Assembly (NCBI RefSeq): GCF_002954725.1
Contig: NZ_MSCQ01000001.1
Span: 2,244,633 to 2,283,490 of the forward strand
Length of the DNA: 38,858 nt
Reading direction: 5' to 3'
Source of the DNA: Photobacterium phosphoreum
GTDB lineage: Bacteria > Pseudomonadota > Gammaproteobacteria > Enterobacterales > Vibrionaceae
This document shows, one piece after another, positions 8,301 through 21,466 of this stretch (position 1 is the first letter of the stretch; every line of letters starts with the position of its first letter). A program made the position numbers and the translations under genes. Below the pieces are notes generated by a model. It did no database searches, was not told where the DNA came from, and saw nothing but the letters and a program-made list of their open reading frames with translations.

Positions 8301-10880
8301 GTGACGATAAAAGGCTTAGAAAAACATACTCCTATGATGCAGCAGTTCCTTCGGATCAAAGCTGAAAACCCTGATATTTTATTGTTCTACCGTATGGGCG
8401 ACTTCTATGAGATGTTTTTTGATGATGCCAAACGAGCTTCACAATTACTTGATATCTCTCTGACCAAACGTGGCGCGACCAATGGTGAACCGATTCCAAT
8501 GGCAGGTATTCCTCACCATGCAGCTGAAGGGTATCTGGCTAAACTCGTTCAACAAGGGGTATCGGTTGCCATTTGTGAACAGATCGGCGATCCCGCCACC
8601 AGCAAAGGTCCGGTTGAACGTAAAGTTGTGCGTATCATAACCCCCGGTACTGTCAGTGATGAAGCCCTGCTGAATGAACGCCGTGATAACTTAATTGCGG
8701 CAATCTATACTGCCAATAATAAATTCGGTTACGCAACGCTCGATATTACCTCTGGTCGTTTCATGTTAGCCGAGCCGACAACTGAAGAAGAAATGCAAGC
8801 CGAGCTGCAACGTACCAGCCCGGTGGAATTACTTTACCCTGAAGATTTCACTTATTTACATTTAGTTGAACCGTTTAAAGGTAAACGTCGTCGTCCGGTT
8901 TGGGAATTTGAACTAGAAACCGCCCGTCAACAACTGACATTACAATTTGGTACTCGTGATTTAGTCGGCTTTGGCGTCGAAAAAGCCAATCTTGGCTTAT
9001 GTGCTGCGGGTTGTTTGATGCAATATGTCAAAGATACTCAGCGTACGGCACTACCGCATATTCGTGCAATCACCCTTGATACCCAAGATCATGCGGTAAT
9101 TTTAGATGCTGCGACACGCCGTAATTTAGAGTTAACCCAAAATTTAGCGGGCGGGTTTGATAACACGTTAGCATCGGTATTGGATCATACTGCAACACCG
9201 ATGGGTAGCCGTTTACTTAAACGCTGGCTTCACCAACCTATTCGTGATCAACACCAGTTAAATGGCCGTTTAGATGCGATTGAAGCCTTTAAAGACAGCG
9301 GCATGTTTGTCGATACAGCCATAGTATTACGTCATATGGGTGATTTAGAACGTATTCTAGCGCGACTCGCTTTACGTTCAGCACGACCACGTGATTTGGC
9401 TCGTATGCGTACCGCAATGCAATACTTGCCTGAATTGGCGCAATTATTAGCTGACATTCCACAACCGCGTATTGGTAAATTAGCCCAAGATTCAGCCCCT
9501 ATGGATGATCTGTGCCAATTACTCGAGCATGCGATCATTGAAAACCCACCGGTGATCATTCGTGATGGTGGTGTATTAGCCCCTGGCTATAATGCAGAAT
9601 TAGATGAATGGCGTGATTTAGCCGATGGCGCTAAACAATATTTAACCGATCTTGAAACTCGCGAACGTGAACGTCACGACATTGATAGTCTTAAAGTCGG
9701 CTTTAATCAGGTGCATGGTTTCTTTATTCAGGTCAGCCGTGGTCAAAGCCACTTAGTCCCTGATCACTATATTCGTCGCCAAACCCTAAAAAATGCCGAA
9801 CGCTACATTATTCCTGAATTAAAAGAACACGAAGACAAGGTTCTAAATTCAAAGTCAAAAGCGTTAGCGCTTGAGAAAAAACTGTGGGAAGAGCTATTTG
9901 ATCAACTGTTGCCGCATTTAGAGCGATTACAATTAGCAGCAAGTGCATTATCTGAATTAGATGTCTTAGCCAACTTAGCTGAACGTGCTGATAGCTTAAA
10001 CTACTGTCGCCCACAATTAACCACCACTACCGGTATTAATATTACCGCAGGTCGTCATCCGGTGGTTGAGCAAGTGTTAAGTGAACCGTTTATTGCTAAC
10101 CCAATAGCGTTACACCAAGATCGTCGTATGTTGATTATTACTGGCCCTAACATGGGCGGTAAATCAACCTATATGCGTCAAACGGCGTTGATTGCCTTAC
10201 TGGCGCATGTCGGATCTTTTGTACCCGCAGCAGCGGTGACTATCGGTCCACTGGATCGTATTTTTACCCGTATTGGCGCGTCAGATGATCTCGCCTCTGG
10301 TCGTTCAACCTTCATGGTCGAAATGACAGAAACCGCCAATATTCTCCATAATGCAACTAAGCACAGTTTAGTGTTAATGGATGAAATTGGTCGCGGCACC
10401 AGTACTTATGATGGTTTATCGCTAGCGTGGGCAAGTGCAGAATGGCTGGCAGATAAAATTGCGGCAATGACATTGTTTGCCACCCATTATTTTGAATTAA
10501 CCGAACTGCCATCCCTGCTCACTGGTTTAGCCAACGTCCACCTTGATGCGGTTGAACATGGTGACAATATTGCCTTTATGCATAGTGTTCAAGATGGTGC
10601 CGCAAGCAAGTCTTATGGTTTAGCGGTGGCTAGCCTTGCAGGTGTGCCGAAAGCGGTAATTAAACGCGCTAAAATAAAACTAAAGCAATTAGAAGCTCTT
10701 GGGCACCAGAAAGCTCAGCAACCTGCCGCTATTGCTGGGCAACCTCCACGCGAAGAACACCAACTGAGTTTGATCCCTGAGCCAAGCGAAGTCGAAGCAG
10801 CACTAGCAAATGTTAATCCTGATGAGCTAACACCTCGCCAAGCATTGGATGAGTTGTACCGCCTTAAAGCATTATTATAA
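8301..10880 (+). CDS. mutS: DNA mismatch repair protein MutS
   Basis: It recognises mismatches and small loops in DNA and recruits MutL using ATP. The 859-residue protein (E. coli 853) has the mismatch-wedging Phe-Tyr-Glu at 35-37. The connector, lever and clamp domains follow. The ATPase Walker [10 protein letters not shown] is at 615-623, Walker B is [16 protein letters not shown], and the ABC signature region carries [13 protein letters not shown]. The tail [19 protein letters not shown] is the conserved tetramerisation segment. It starts with GTG at 8301, preceded by GAGTAGG at suitable spacing. It is divergent from pncC and is followed by a shared bidirectional terminator against rpoS. 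Confidence 0.99.
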   Translation: MTIKGLEKHTPMMQQFLRIKAENPDILLFYRMGDFYEMFFDDAKRASQLLDISLTKRGATNGEPIPMAGIPHHAAEGYLAKLVQQGVSVAICEQIGDPATSKGPVERKVVRIITPGTVSDEALLNERRDNLIAAIYTANNKFGYATLDITSGRFMLAEPTTEEEMQAELQRTSPVELLYPEDFTYLHLVEPFKGKRRRPVWEFELETARQQLTLQFGTRDLVGFGVEKANLGLCAAGCLMQYVKDTQRTALPHIRAITLDTQDHAVILDAATRRNLELTQNLAGGFDNTLASVLDHTATPMGSRLLKRWLHQPIRDQHQLNGRLDAIEAFKDSGMFVDTAIVLRHMGDLERILARLALRSARPRDLARMRTAMQYLPELAQLLADIPQPRIGKLAQDSAPMDDLCQLLEHAIIENPPVIIRDGGVLAPGYNAELDEWRDLADGAKQYLTDLETRERERHDIDSLKVGFNQVHGFFIQVSRGQSHLVPDHYIRRQTLKNAERYIIPELKEHEDKVLNSKSKALALEKKLWEELFDQLLPHLERLQLAASALSELDVLANLAERADSLNYCRPQLTTTTGINITAGRHPVVEQVLSEPFIANPIALHQDRRMLIITGPNMGGKSTYMRQTALIALLAHVGSFVPAAAVTIGPLDRIFTRIGASDDLASGRSTFMVEMTETANILHNATKHSLVLMDEIGRGTSTYDGLSLAWASAEWLADKIAAMTLFATHYFELTELPSLLTGLANVHLDAVEHGDNIAFMHSVQDGAASKSYGLAVASLAGVPKAVIKRAKIKLKQLEALGHQKAQQPAAIAGQPPREEHQLSLIPEPSEVEAALANVNPDELTPRQALDELYRLKALL

Positions 10881-10942
10881 TAATCAATTACGGCAAGTGC
10901 CAATAACAACCGCTTCATTTTAACCACACAAATTAACCACAC

Positions 10943-10969
10943 AAAAAAGGACGCCTTAGCGTCCTTTTT
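10943..10969. terminator. Bidirectional Rho-independent terminator between mutS and rpoS
   Basis: GGACGC-CTTA-GCGTCC forms a perfect stem. It is flanked by six A on the left and five T on the right, so the hairpin-plus-U-tract signature reads on both strands. It would end mutS (60 bp past its stop) and the convergent rpoS transcript (about 120 bp past its stop). Confidence 0.92.
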
Positions 10970-11087
10970 GTTAAATACGATCATAGATTATAATAGTTAC
11001 TAGCGTAAAAGTGAGTTCAAAAAAAGAACGCGCGCACCTATATTCAACATAATACTTTTTGATTAACCGTCTGATTACACTTCTTAG

Positions 11088-12080
11088 TTAAACTTCTTGA
11101 TTAAATAGAGACTCAATACTTAACCCTTGATGAGTCAACATATCACGTAAACGACGCAGACCTTCAACCTGAATCTGACGTACTCGCTCACGGGTTAAAC
11201 CTATTTCACGACCAACATCTTCTAATGTTGATGCCTCATAGCCTAATAAACCAAATCGACGTGCCAGCACTTCACGTTGTTTAGGATTAAGATCTTGCAG
11301 CCAATGAACAATCGAGTTTTTAATATCATCATCTTGGGTCGATGTTTCAGGGCTACCGCCTTTTTCATCAGGAATAATATCTAACAGTGCTTTATCAGAA
11401 TCACCGCCAATTGGGTTATCAACCGAACTCACTCGCTCATTAAGACGCAGCATACGGTTAACATCATCAACGGATTTTTCAAGTTGCAGCGCAATATCTT
11501 CAGCGGTGGGTTCATGATCAAGCTTTTGCGCTAATTCACGTGCAGTACGCAAATAAACATTAAGCTCTTTCACTACATGGATGGGTAAACGAATCGTACG
11601 GGTCTGATTCATGATCGCCCGTTCAATGGTTTGACGGATCCACCATGTCGCATAGGTTGAAAAACGAAACCCACGCTCGGGGTCAAATTTTTCGACCGCA
11701 CGAATAAGCCCTAAATTACCTTCCTCAACCAGATCAAGTAAGGCTAAGCCACGATTACTGTAACGACGTGATATTTTCACCACTAAACGGAGATTACTTT
11801 CAATCATCCGTTTACGTGAGACTTCATCACCACGTAACGCACGGCGGGCATACAACACTTCTTCTTCTGCGGTAAGCAACGGAGAATATCCAATTTCACC
11901 AAGATAAAGTTGAGTTGCATCAAGTGCTTTAGCACTCGTTTCGTATTTGGAGATATCAGCATCTTCTGTCGACGCTGACGTATTAGAATTATTATCAGTT
12001 GACGTTACTAAACTATTAAGTTCAATGTTGTCATCTAATGTCAATGATTCAAGCTTTTTGGCTGTGCTGCTTCTACTCAT
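11088..12080 (-). CDS. rpoS: RNA polymerase sigma factor RpoS (sigma-38)
   Basis: This alternative sigma factor serves stationary phase and general stress. The protein has 330 residues. Region 1.2 begins [21 protein letters not shown]. Region 2 contains [39 protein letters not shown] and [14 protein letters not shown]. Region 4.2 contains [27 protein letters not shown]. The N-terminal ~45 residues are low complexity and variable. The ATG at 12080 (MSRSSTAKK) has a GGGAGG Shine-Dalgarno. An ATG 30 bp upstream is in frame but lacks one. nlpD is 90 bp upstream. In E. coli the main rpoS promoter lies inside nlpD, and the same arrangement is probable but not demonstrable here. Confidence 0.98.
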   Translation of the reverse strand: MSRSSTAKKLESLTLDDNIELNSLVTSTDNNSNTSASTEDADISKYETSAKALDATQLYLGEIGYSPLLTAEEEVLYARRALRGDEVSRKRMIESNLRLVVKISRRYSNRGLALLDLVEEGNLGLIRAVEKFDPERGFRFSTYATWWIRQTIERAIMNQTRTIRLPIHVVKELNVYLRTARELAQKLDHEPTAEDIALQLEKSVDDVNRMLRLNERVSSVDNPIGGDSDKALLDIIPDEKGGSPETSTQDDDIKNSIVHWLQDLNPKQREVLARRFGLLGYEASTLEDVGREIGLTRERVRQIQVEGLRRLRDMLTHQGLSIESLFNQEV

Positions 12081-12170
12081 AGCGCCTCCCAGATGGCGAG
12101 TTAAAGACATTACAACGTCATGATGTCATCTCTAATTTATACGTGTCTCTCTATTATTATTATGACTAAA

Positions 12171-13079
12171 CTACTTCGGCAGAAAGCGCATTGGATCGAC
12201 TGACTTGCCTTTATAGCGAATTTCAAAGTGCAACTTAACGCTTGATGCACCAGAACTCCCCATCGTAGCTATTTCCTGACCCGCTTTAACTGATTGTTGT
12301 TCTTTGACTAAGATTTTATCGTTATGTGCATAAGCACTAAGGTAATCTTCACTGTGCTTAATGATCACTAAGTTACCGTATCCTCGTAACGCATCACCAG
12401 CATAAACCACTTTACCAGCCGCTGTTGATCGAATCGGTGTTCCACGAGCAGCGGTAATATCGATACCTTTATTACCATTATCAGCGTTAGAGAACCCTGC
12501 AATAATTTTACCTTTTACCGGCCAAGACCAGCCTGAACTTGAAACCTGTGGCGTGGGTTTAATGACTGGTTTAATTGTTACAGGTTTGTTAACTTTTGAA
12601 TTTCCAGAGTACTCTTTTGCTTCTTGCTTAGCAACCGGTTTGTTGGTTGTTTTTTGCACAGGTGGTTTAACAACAACAGGTTTCGTCACGGTCTGGGTTA
12701 CCGTTTTCGTTGCCAATGGCGCTACCAATGGCGTGACAACCACGTCATTGGTGCGTGTCGAGGCACTCGCGTGATTAGCCAAGGTTGGAATTACTAACTT
12801 TTGCCCTGGATAAATAGTATAGGGATAAGGCAAACGGTTTACCTTAACAATATCTTTAACATCTCGCCCTGTCATATAAGAGATAAAATACAGCGTATCG
12901 CCTCTTTGAACAGTGTAATAGCGGCCGTGGAAGCTGCCCCGCTGTAATTGTGAATAATCTTTAGCAAGATTTGAAACAGGCGCAGGCGTATGACTACTAC
13001 ATGCAGACAGCAGCACCACACTGGCGACTGCTAGCAAAGAAGGTTGAATTATTTTTTTCATCATACGCTCAATACTCAT
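12171..13079 (-). CDS. nlpD: Lipoprotein NlpD (LysM and degenerate LytM/M23 domain, amidase activator)
   Basis: This envelope lipoprotein activates the amidase AmiC for daughter-cell separation. The signal peptide ends in the lipobox LLSAC with Cys27 as the lipidated residue. A LysM peptidoglycan-binding domain spans about 54-98 (YYTVQRGDTLYFIS...YPGQKLVIP). A Lys/Val/Thr/Pro-rich linker spans about 105-175. The C-terminal M23-like domain has VVYAGDALRGYGNLVIIKH and LHFEIRYKGKSVDPMRFLPK. The first zinc-ligand His expected before GID is absent (NKGIDI), so it is unlikely to be a hydrolase, as in E. coli NlpD. It begins 3 bp after the pcm stop. An ATG pair at codons 6-7 is an alternative start. 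Confidence 0.93.
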   Translation of the reverse strand: MSIERMMKKIIQPSLLAVASVVLLSACSSHTPAPVSNLAKDYSQLQRGSFHGRYYTVQRGDTLYFISYMTGRDVKDIVKVNRLPYPYTIYPGQKLVIPTLANHASASTRTNDVVVTPLVAPLATKTVTQTVTKPVVVKPPVQKTTNKPVAKQEAKEYSGNSKVNKPVTIKPVIKPTPQVSSSGWSWPVKGKIIAGFSNADNGNKGIDITAARGTPIRSTAAGKVVYAGDALRGYGNLVIIKHSEDYLSAYAHNDKILVKEQQSVKAGQEIATMGSSGASSVKLHFEIRYKGKSVDPMRFLPK

Positions 13080-13082
13080 GGT

Positions 13083-13712
13083 TTACGCCAAATCTCCAGC
13101 CACTAACGGCACAAATTTAACAGGTTCGATATCCGTTTCAATAAACTGTTCACCATTGCGAACAATCAGTCTTAACACTTGTTCTGAATAACCTACGGGT
13201 AATATTAATCGGCCGCCATCAGCAAGTTGGGTTAATAGGCTCTGGGGAACCTCACTTGGTGCAGCGGTGACAATAATAGCATCAAATGGGCCTTTGCTTT
13301 CCCAGCCCTGCCATCCATCACCATGTTTAGTTGAAATATTATATAATTCTAAATGTTTAAATCGGCGTTTTGCTTGCCATTGCAGGCCTTTAATTCGCTC
13401 AACAGAATAAACATGATCAGCTAATTGCGCTAACACTGACGCTTGATAACCGGATCCAGTACCAATTTCTAGCACCGATGATTGCGGTGTTAACGCTAAT
13501 AACGAGGTCATTTTCGCAACAATGTAAGGCTGTGAAATTGTTTGCCCACTACCAATCGGTAGCGCATTATTCTCATAAGCCTGATAAGAGAACGCTTCAT
13601 CAACAAAAAATTCTCTTGGTATTGCAGCAATAGCAGCCAACACCCGCTGATCAGTAATGCCTCTCGCCACTAATAACGCAATTAAATTATCAACTTGTCT
13701 CTGATAACGCAT
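13083..13712 (-). CDS. pcm: Protein-L-isoaspartate O-methyltransferase
   Basis: It transfers a methyl group from S-adenosylmethionine to L-isoaspartyl residues in aged proteins to start their repair. The 209-residue protein matches the usual ~208. [15 protein letters not shown] at 54-68 contains the conserved active-site Ser/Thr region. SAM motif [13 protein letters not shown] lies at 79-90, followed by YSVERI (motif post I) and GRLILPVG near the end. The start lies 2 bp after the surE stop, within the surE-pcm-nlpD-rpoS cluster that is conserved in gammaproteobacteria and associated with stationary-phase survival. Confidence 0.97.
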   Translation of the reverse strand: MRYQRQVDNLIALLVARGITDQRVLAAIAAIPREFFVDEAFSYQAYENNALPIGSGQTISQPYIVAKMTSLLALTPQSSVLEIGTGSGYQASVLAQLADHVYSVERIKGLQWQAKRRFKHLELYNISTKHGDGWQGWESKGPFDAIIVTAAPSEVPQSLLTQLADGGRLILPVGYSEQVLRLIVRNGEQFIETDIEPVKFVPLVAGDLA

Positions 13713-13714
13713 AG

Positions 13715-14467
13715 TTATCGGATCTCCACAGCATGCATCCAGCTTTCTAGCCCGGCTATTGCATCATGCGCAGTCAGGTCGACTTGCAACGGAGTGATCG
13801 ACACAGCTCCATGTTCAATCGCAAAAAAATCAGTTCCTTCAGCCGCATCTTGAGTATTACCAGGAGGACCTAACCAATACAAGGGATGACCTCGCGGATC
13901 GGTTTTCTTAATCATACTAACAGCACGATGCCGAGCGCCTAAACGGGTTGTTTTCCAGCCTTTTAATTGCTCAAACGGCACATCGGGAACATTAACATTA
14001 ATAATTTTATGCGTGGCTAATGGCTGCATAACCATTTTTTCTATTAAGATTTTTACCACTTTTGCTGCTGTTTCAAAATGGGTATCGCCCACTAATGAAA
14101 CGGCAATGGCAGGTACACCTAAAAAATAACCTTCGGTCGCGGCAGCAACAGTGCCGGAATAAAGCACGTCATCACCTAAATTTGCACCATGATTAATGCC
14201 CGCTACCACAATATCAGGCAACTCATCTAACCATTCAGTAAGCGCAAAATGGACACAATCAACCGGTGTACCTTGAACTGCGACCTTGTTATCACTTTGC
14301 TGACGGATACGTAGTGGGTAATCAATGGTTAACGAATTTGACGCTCCTGATCGATTTCGATCAGGAGCAACAACCGTTACCTCACCCAGATCACTTAAGA
14401 CCTGAGCTAACGTATTTATTCCTTCAGCAAAAATACCATCATCATTGCTGATCAGTATTCTCATCAT
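13715..14467 (-). CDS. surE: 5'/3'-nucleotidase / exopolyphosphatase SurE
   Basis: This metal-dependent nucleoside monophosphate phosphatase is linked to stationary-phase survival. The 250-residue protein opens [16 protein letters not shown]. The metal ligands Asp9, Asp10, Ser40 and Asn92 (in [21 protein letters not shown]) are all present. The gene overlaps the end of truD by 26 bp (23 bp if the second ATG is used). Both starts sit at plausible distances, 5 and 8 nt, from an AAGG. The overlap indicates translational coupling. Confidence 0.97.
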   Translation of the reverse strand: MMRILISNDDGIFAEGINTLAQVLSDLGEVTVVAPDRNRSGASNSLTIDYPLRIRQQSDNKVAVQGTPVDCVHFALTEWLDELPDIVVAGINHGANLGDDVLYSGTVAAATEGYFLGVPAIAVSLVGDTHFETAAKVVKILIEKMVMQPLATHKIINVNVPDVPFEQLKGWKTTRLGARHRAVSMIKKTDPRGHPLYWLGPPGNTQDAAEGTDFFAIEHGAVSITPLQVDLTAHDAIAGLESWMHAVEIR

Positions 14468-15527
14468 TCATACCTTCTGATTCTAGCGGCATGATCAACT
14501 CACGCACTACCGAAGTCGCAAAACTGCCAGCAGGTAAAGCAAAAGAAAGGATCACACCGTTATCATCAAACTGCCATTGCATATTCTGCGGCAATAATAA
14601 TAGTGGACGACGATCATGACGCATACGATTATCACGTACCAATGCGACTAAAGCCGGCTCTTGCTCAACAATCGCTAGTTCAAATGCTTGTGCATCCGCG
14701 GTCGTGGGTAACGCATTATCACCCAATAATGGGCCCGTAATTGCCACTTCACCTTGCATCACTTGTTGCTGTAATTCTGGCGTAATTGTTTCTGCAATAA
14801 ACGTGCGATCATCACCAGCCGCTTGTAGACAATCACCTAGCATAATTTCGCGAGTAAGATTTTGCTCAATACGGGCTGATAATACTTGATTAAACATCCA
14901 TGAACGCGCCGCTGATAAGTAAAAACTACGCTTGCTCTTATCACGCACGCGGAATTCATTATTACCCCAAGCACGTGCTTTAATGACGTTATTACCGCCA
15001 TGACCAAAACGTTGCTGACCAAAGTAGTTCGCAACACCTTGTTGTTTCACTAACTCTAAACGCTCAGCTAATGCTTGTGGTTGATCTAAATCGGTTAGGC
15101 GTAATTGGAACCAGTTACCTTGCAAATCACCTGGGCGTAATTTTTTATCATGGCGCGTTGTTTCAAGTACTTCAATGCCTGGATGCTCAGCTTCAAACTG
15201 ACTTAAATCAGGATCCGCTTTACCTGGTAAATGAACACTGATCCATTGCTCAGTTACTGCATGGCGATCTTTAAGGCCAGCCCAACTCACATCTCGTGAT
15301 TTCACACCACATGCTTTGGCTAATTCATTGACCACATATTTGGTGTTTTCACCGGTTTTGCGAATTTTAACCATTAAGTGCTCACCCGCACCACTAAAGC
15401 TAAAACCTAACTGCTCGTTAACGATAAAATCTTGTGGGTTTGCCTTAATACTTCCTTGGCAAATAGGCTGTTCATGAAGCCACTTAAAGCAATCCATTAC
15501 GTTTGTTGAGGGATTATTTGTCGACAT
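14442..15527 (-). CDS. truD: tRNA pseudouridine(13) synthase TruD
   Basis: It converts U13 of tRNA-Glu to pseudouridine. The 361-residue protein (E. coli 349) has the catalytic Asp87 in [15 protein letters not shown]. It also has [17 protein letters not shown], the TruD-family NYFG.QRFG signature, and the C-terminal [14 protein letters not shown]. The first ~10 residues are variable, and a second Met at codon 11 is an alternative start without a Shine-Dalgarno. It lies 7 bp after ispF and overlaps surE, in the ispD-ispF-truD-surE order usual for gammaproteobacteria. Confidence 0.97.
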   Translation of the reverse strand: MSTNNPSTNVMDCFKWLHEQPICQGSIKANPQDFIVNEQLGFSFSGAGEHLMVKIRKTGENTKYVVNELAKACGVKSRDVSWAGLKDRHAVTEQWISVHLPGKADPDLSQFEAEHPGIEVLETTRHDKKLRPGDLQGNWFQLRLTDLDQPQALAERLELVKQQGVANYFGQQRFGHGGNNVIKARAWGNNEFRVRDKSKRSFYLSAARSWMFNQVLSARIEQNLTREIMLGDCLQAAGDDRTFIAETITPELQQQVMQGEVAITGPLLGDNALPTTADAQAFELAIVEQEPALVALVRDNRMRHDRRPLLLLPQNMQWQFDDNGVILSFALPAGSFATSVVRELIMPLESEGMNDENTDQQ

Positions 15528-15534
15528 GGTGTGA

Positions 15535-16008
15535 TTATACCTTTTTAATTAAAACAACAGCTTCACAAGCAATACCTTCTTTACGTCCAGTAAATCCTAA
15601 ACGTTCAGAAGTGGTTGCTTTAACATTAATATTTGTAAGATCGGTTTCAAGATCTTCAGCAATAGCTTGGCACATCGCGGTAATATGCGGTGCCATTTTA
15701 GGTGCTTGGGCAATAATCGTAACATCCAAATTACCAAGGCAATAGCCAGCGGCTTTGACCTTGTTATAGACATCACGCAGTAAAAATCGACTATCGGCTC
15801 CTGCCCACTCAGCATCGGTATCAGGGAAATGACGGCCAATATCGCCAGCACCAATTGCCCCTAATAACGCATCACAAACCGCATGCAAAGCAACATCGCC
15901 ATCAGAGTGAGCAATTAAACCTTGTTCATAAGGAACCGCAACGCCACCAATAATAACTGGACCTACGCCACCAAATTTATGCACGTCAAAACCATGACCA
16001 ATACGCAT
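15535..16008 (-). CDS. ispF: 2-C-methyl-D-erythritol 2,4-cyclodiphosphate synthase
   Basis: It cyclises CDP-ME 2-phosphate with release of CMP in the MEP pathway to isoprenoid precursors. The 157-residue protein opens [12 protein letters not shown], with the zinc ligands Asp8, His10 and His42 ([19 protein letters not shown]). [22 protein letters not shown] near the end is the conserved substrate-binding region. Its ATG overlaps the ispD stop by one base (TAATG), which implies translational coupling to the preceding MEP-pathway enzyme. Confidence 0.98.
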   Translation of the reverse strand: MRIGHGFDVHKFGGVGPVIIGGVAVPYEQGLIAHSDGDVALHAVCDALLGAIGAGDIGRHFPDTDAEWAGADSRFLLRDVYNKVKAAGYCLGNLDVTIIAQAPKMAPHITAMCQAIAEDLETDLTNINVKATTSERLGFTGRKEGIACEAVVLIKKV

Positions 16009-16718
16009 TAATGTTGTTCCTTTAATAAAAGTTGGAGATAAAACTCAGCCAAAGCTAAATCTTCTGGCTGGGTTACCTTGAGGTTATCACTTCGTCCAGC
16101 GACTAGCAGTGGCGTATGGCCACAAAATTCTAATGCCGAGGCTTCATCAGTGATCGTAGCGCCTTGGGCTAAAGCGGTGGTTAACGATTCACGTAATTGT
16201 CCAACCCGAAACATTTGTGGCGTTAACGCATGCCATAAATTTTCCCGATCTACCGTATGAGTAATGTGGGGGTGCGCTGCGTTGTAATGACCGCGTTTCA
16301 TGGTATCACGTACCGGTGCCGCTAAAATTGCACCACAGTCACTGTTAACTGCGGTTGAGATCAATGCCTGTAAATCCGCTTGGCGAACACACGGTCGCGC
16401 CGCATCATGCACCAATACCCAGGCATTATCATTCTCAATCGCAGCTAACCCTGCAAATACTGAATCAGCCCGTTCTGCACCGCCATTTACCACCGTGATC
16501 CGTGGATCGGTCGCTAACGGTAATTGCGGAAAGTAAGGATCATCGGCACTAACAGCAATCACGACTCGCGTAATTTCAGTTAAACTCAATAAACGATCAA
16601 CGGTATGTTCTAAAATCGTTTTACCTGCAATATGAAGATATTGCTTAGGGCGATCAGCAGCCATTCGACTGCCTACTCCTGCCGCAGGTACTACGGCAAT
16701 AAATTCTTCAGTCATCAT
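16008..16718 (-). CDS. ispD: 2-C-methyl-D-erythritol 4-phosphate cytidylyltransferase
   Basis: It makes CDP-methylerythritol from MEP and CTP, two steps before IspF. The protein has 236 residues. The nucleotidyltransferase motif [18 protein letters not shown] lies at about 11-28, followed by [11 protein letters not shown] (metal-binding Asp) and [12 protein letters not shown]. The start is ATG at 16718, with a second Met immediately following. It lies 33 bp after ftsB and overlaps ispF by one base. Confidence 0.97.
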   Translation of the reverse strand: MMTEEFIAVVPAAGVGSRMAADRPKQYLHIAGKTILEHTVDRLLSLTEITRVVIAVSADDPYFPQLPLATDPRITVVNGGAERADSVFAGLAAIENDNAWVLVHDAARPCVRQADLQALISTAVNSDCGAILAAPVRDTMKRGHYNAAHPHITHTVDRENLWHALTPQMFRVGQLRESLTTALAQGATITDEASALEFCGHTPLLVAGRSDNLKVTQPEDLALAEFYLQLLLKEQH

Positions 16719-16751
16719 CAGCTTTATTACTCACAATAAAAACGCGAACAA

Positions 16752-17030
16752 TCAGTTACTATCACCCAGAACACGAACAAAGGTTTCACCGGGTTTAATT
16801 AAGCCTAAATCATTACGAGCGCGTTCTTCTACTGCTTCTTTTCCACCATGAAGATCTTTAATTTCAGCATACATTTGTTGGTTTCGTTGTTGTAATTCAG
16901 TATTAGCCGCTTGTTGTAAAACAACGCTTTCTTTTACTGCGGTATATTCATTCATACCGTTTTTACCGTCCCAAAAATCGTATTGCAGCCAAGCTAAAAC
17001 CACTAGCAGGATAATGATAAACAGACGCAT
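16752..17030 (-). CDS. ftsB: Cell division protein FtsB
   Basis: This small bitopic inner-membrane protein forms the FtsQLB divisome complex with FtsL and FtsQ. The 92-residue protein has one N-terminal membrane helix (about 2-19), a periplasmic coiled coil rich in Gln/Glu (about 30-62) and the conserved segment ERARNDLGLIKPGETFVRV. It heads the ispD-ispF-truD cluster and lies downstream of eno, the usual order. The Shine-Dalgarno AAGGGG lies close upstream of the ATG. Confidence 0.96.
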   Translation of the reverse strand: MRLFIIILLVVLAWLQYDFWDGKNGMNEYTAVKESVVLQQAANTELQQRNQQMYAEIKDLHGGKEAVEERARNDLGLIKPGETFVRVLGDSN

Positions 17031-17074
17031 GGTTCCCCTTCAAAATCAGCGTAAATGTCAATGCCTACAATATA

Positions 17075-17111
17075 CATTCCAATCAACCACTAACGGTGAG
17101 TAATTGGAATG
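17075..17111. repeat. Inverted repeat in the eno-ftsB intergenic region
   Basis: CATTCCAAT (17075-17083) and ATTGGAATG (17103-17111) are perfect 9-bp arms around a 19-bp centre that itself contains ACC...GGT. No T-run follows on either strand, so it is not a standard terminator. It falls about 45-80 bp upstream of the ftsB start, within its probable leader or promoter region. Confidence 0.7.
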
Positions 17112-17134
17112 CATGCTGCGAAACCGTAATAATC

Positions 17135-17166
17135 CCATAATCGGCTTATTGTGACCACTATTATGG
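17135..17166. repeat. Second inverted repeat upstream of ftsB
   Basis: CCATAAT (17135-17141) and ATTATGG (17160-17166) form 7-bp arms with an 18-bp centre. This and the repeat at 17075-17111 account for much of the otherwise gene-free 307-bp eno-ftsB gap. That gap also contains the eno terminator and a lone TTGACA near 17199 on the minus strand. Confidence 0.5.
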
Positions 17167-17266
17167 CGATAGAGTTGATACAGTGCTAGTTGAGTGTCAA
17201 TTTTGCTGTTAAATCAAACAAAAAAACATTTTTTAGCGATATTTATAGCAGCGTGATTTTTTCACC

Positions 17267-17294
17267 AAAAAAAACCGCCTCCTAAGAGACGGTT
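17267..17294 (-). terminator. Rho-independent terminator after eno
   Basis: On the minus strand AACCGTCTC / GAGGCGGTT (one G-T pair) with a 4-nt loop is followed by a long T-run, about 45 bp past the eno stop codon. Confidence 0.93.
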
Positions 17295-17304
17295 TGATTT
17301 AGGC

Positions 17305-17324
17305 TAATTGAGCAAGCTCAATTA
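17305..17324 (-). repeat. Extra hairpin between eno stop and its terminator
   Basis: TAATTGAG-CAAG-CTCAATTA forms a perfect 8-bp stem with a closing C-G and no T-run. It lies 13 bp past the eno stop and 10 bp before the terminator hairpin. A 3' mRNA stabilising role for this highly expressed gene is possible but unproven. Confidence 0.6.
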
Positions 17325-17337
17325 TTAGCTTAAAAAA

Positions 17338-18657
<1,320 letters not shown>

Positions 18658-18722
18658 TTATCTTCAAATTAAAAGCGAAATAAAATAGCTGCAGCGATAA
18701 CTGCTACAGCTATCAGTAATCC

Positions 18723-20444
<1,722 letters not shown>

Positions 20445-20585
20445 CGTGAAAACTATCACACACCCATAAGATTTTTTTTGTCTCAAATCAAGGAAGTGAT
20501 ATGTGTTCGGTTTTCACCCCATTTCGCTACTTTTAGCCGCTAAGTTCACATTCCTTTGTAGCATAACAATCCTAAATGGGAATAA

Positions 20586-21395
20586 TTATTTTTTGCATTC
20601 ATGCTGTTTAACTCTATCCCACTCAAGATCTAGCTCAGTTAGTGAACATTGACCTAAAGTCTTACCCTGTTCTAGCACATTTTTTTCAACTTGGCGAAAA
20701 CGTCGCTCAAATTTTTTATTTGCCTGTTGTAACGCATGTTCGGGTTTGACATCAAGATGACGACTTAAGTTCACCACCGAAAATAACAGATCGCCCATTT
20801 CTTCAGCGATTTTATGTTGCTGTTGAGGGGCTTGAATAACCTCATCCATCACTTCATTCAATTCTTCTTTTACTTTATCGACAACAGGACCTAGCGTATC
20901 CCAATCAAAACCTTGGCTGGCACACCGCTGTTGAATTTTATTGGCGCGAGTAAGAGCCGGTAACGCTAAAGGAATATTCGCTAATAAACTGTCATCTTGC
21001 GCTTTTTGAGCGCGTTCTTTCGCTTTTTCAGCTTCCCAATTTTGTTTTACAGCGGCTTCATCAGTCAGCACTGCGTCACCGAAAACATGCGGATGACGAC
21101 GGGTTAATTTCTCACTAATACCAACAACCACATCATCGAAATCAAACAAGTCTTGTTCTTTGGCTAATTGGCTATAAAACACCACTTGAAATAATAAGTC
21201 GCCAAGTTCTTCTTTAACATCCACCCAATTTTTTTGTTCAATCGCATCAGCAACTTCATACGCTTCTTCAATGGTATGAGGCACGATTGAATCAAAATCT
21301 TGTTTGAGATCCCACGGACAACCTTGTTGTGGATCGCGTAACTTCGCCATGATGGTTAATAGATTATCGATATCAAGTGTGGTTTTGTTGTTCAT
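20586..21395 (-). CDS. mazG: Nucleoside triphosphate pyrophosphohydrolase MazG
   Basis: It hydrolyses (d)NTPs to NMP and pyrophosphate, and in E. coli it modulates ppGpp level. The 269-residue protein has two MazG all-alpha domains. The N-terminal one has CPWDLKQ at 26-32, EEAYE at 43-47 and EELGDLLFQVVF from 62. The C-terminal one repeats the pattern with EELNEV and EEMGDLLFSVVNLSR. AGGAG lies 6 nt before the ATG. It is downstream of relA, separated by a strong terminator hairpin, and 222 bp upstream of pyrG. Confidence 0.96.
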   Translation of the reverse strand: MNNKTTLDIDNLLTIMAKLRDPQQGCPWDLKQDFDSIVPHTIEEAYEVADAIEQKNWVDVKEELGDLLFQVVFYSQLAKEQDLFDFDDVVVGISEKLTRRHPHVFGDAVLTDEAAVKQNWEAEKAKERAQKAQDDSLLANIPLALPALTRANKIQQRCASQGFDWDTLGPVVDKVKEELNEVMDEVIQAPQQQHKIAEEMGDLLFSVVNLSRHLDVKPEHALQQANKKFERRFRQVEKNVLEQGKTLGQCSLTELDLEWDRVKQHECKK

Positions 21396-21411
21396 TATTA
21401 TCTCCTGAAAT

Positions 21412-21439
21412 AAAAAAATAGGTAGCCGAAGCTACCTAT
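21412..21439 (-). terminator. Rho-independent terminator after relA
   Basis: On the minus strand ATAGGTAGC-TTCG-GCTACCTAT has a 9-bp perfect stem and the stable UUCG tetraloop and is followed by a T-run. It lies 28 bp past the relA stop and immediately before the mazG ribosome binding site. Some read-through into mazG may occur, since little room remains for a separate promoter. Confidence 0.95.
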
Positions 21440-21466
21440 TGTTGTATTCGTTATTATCTATCATAG

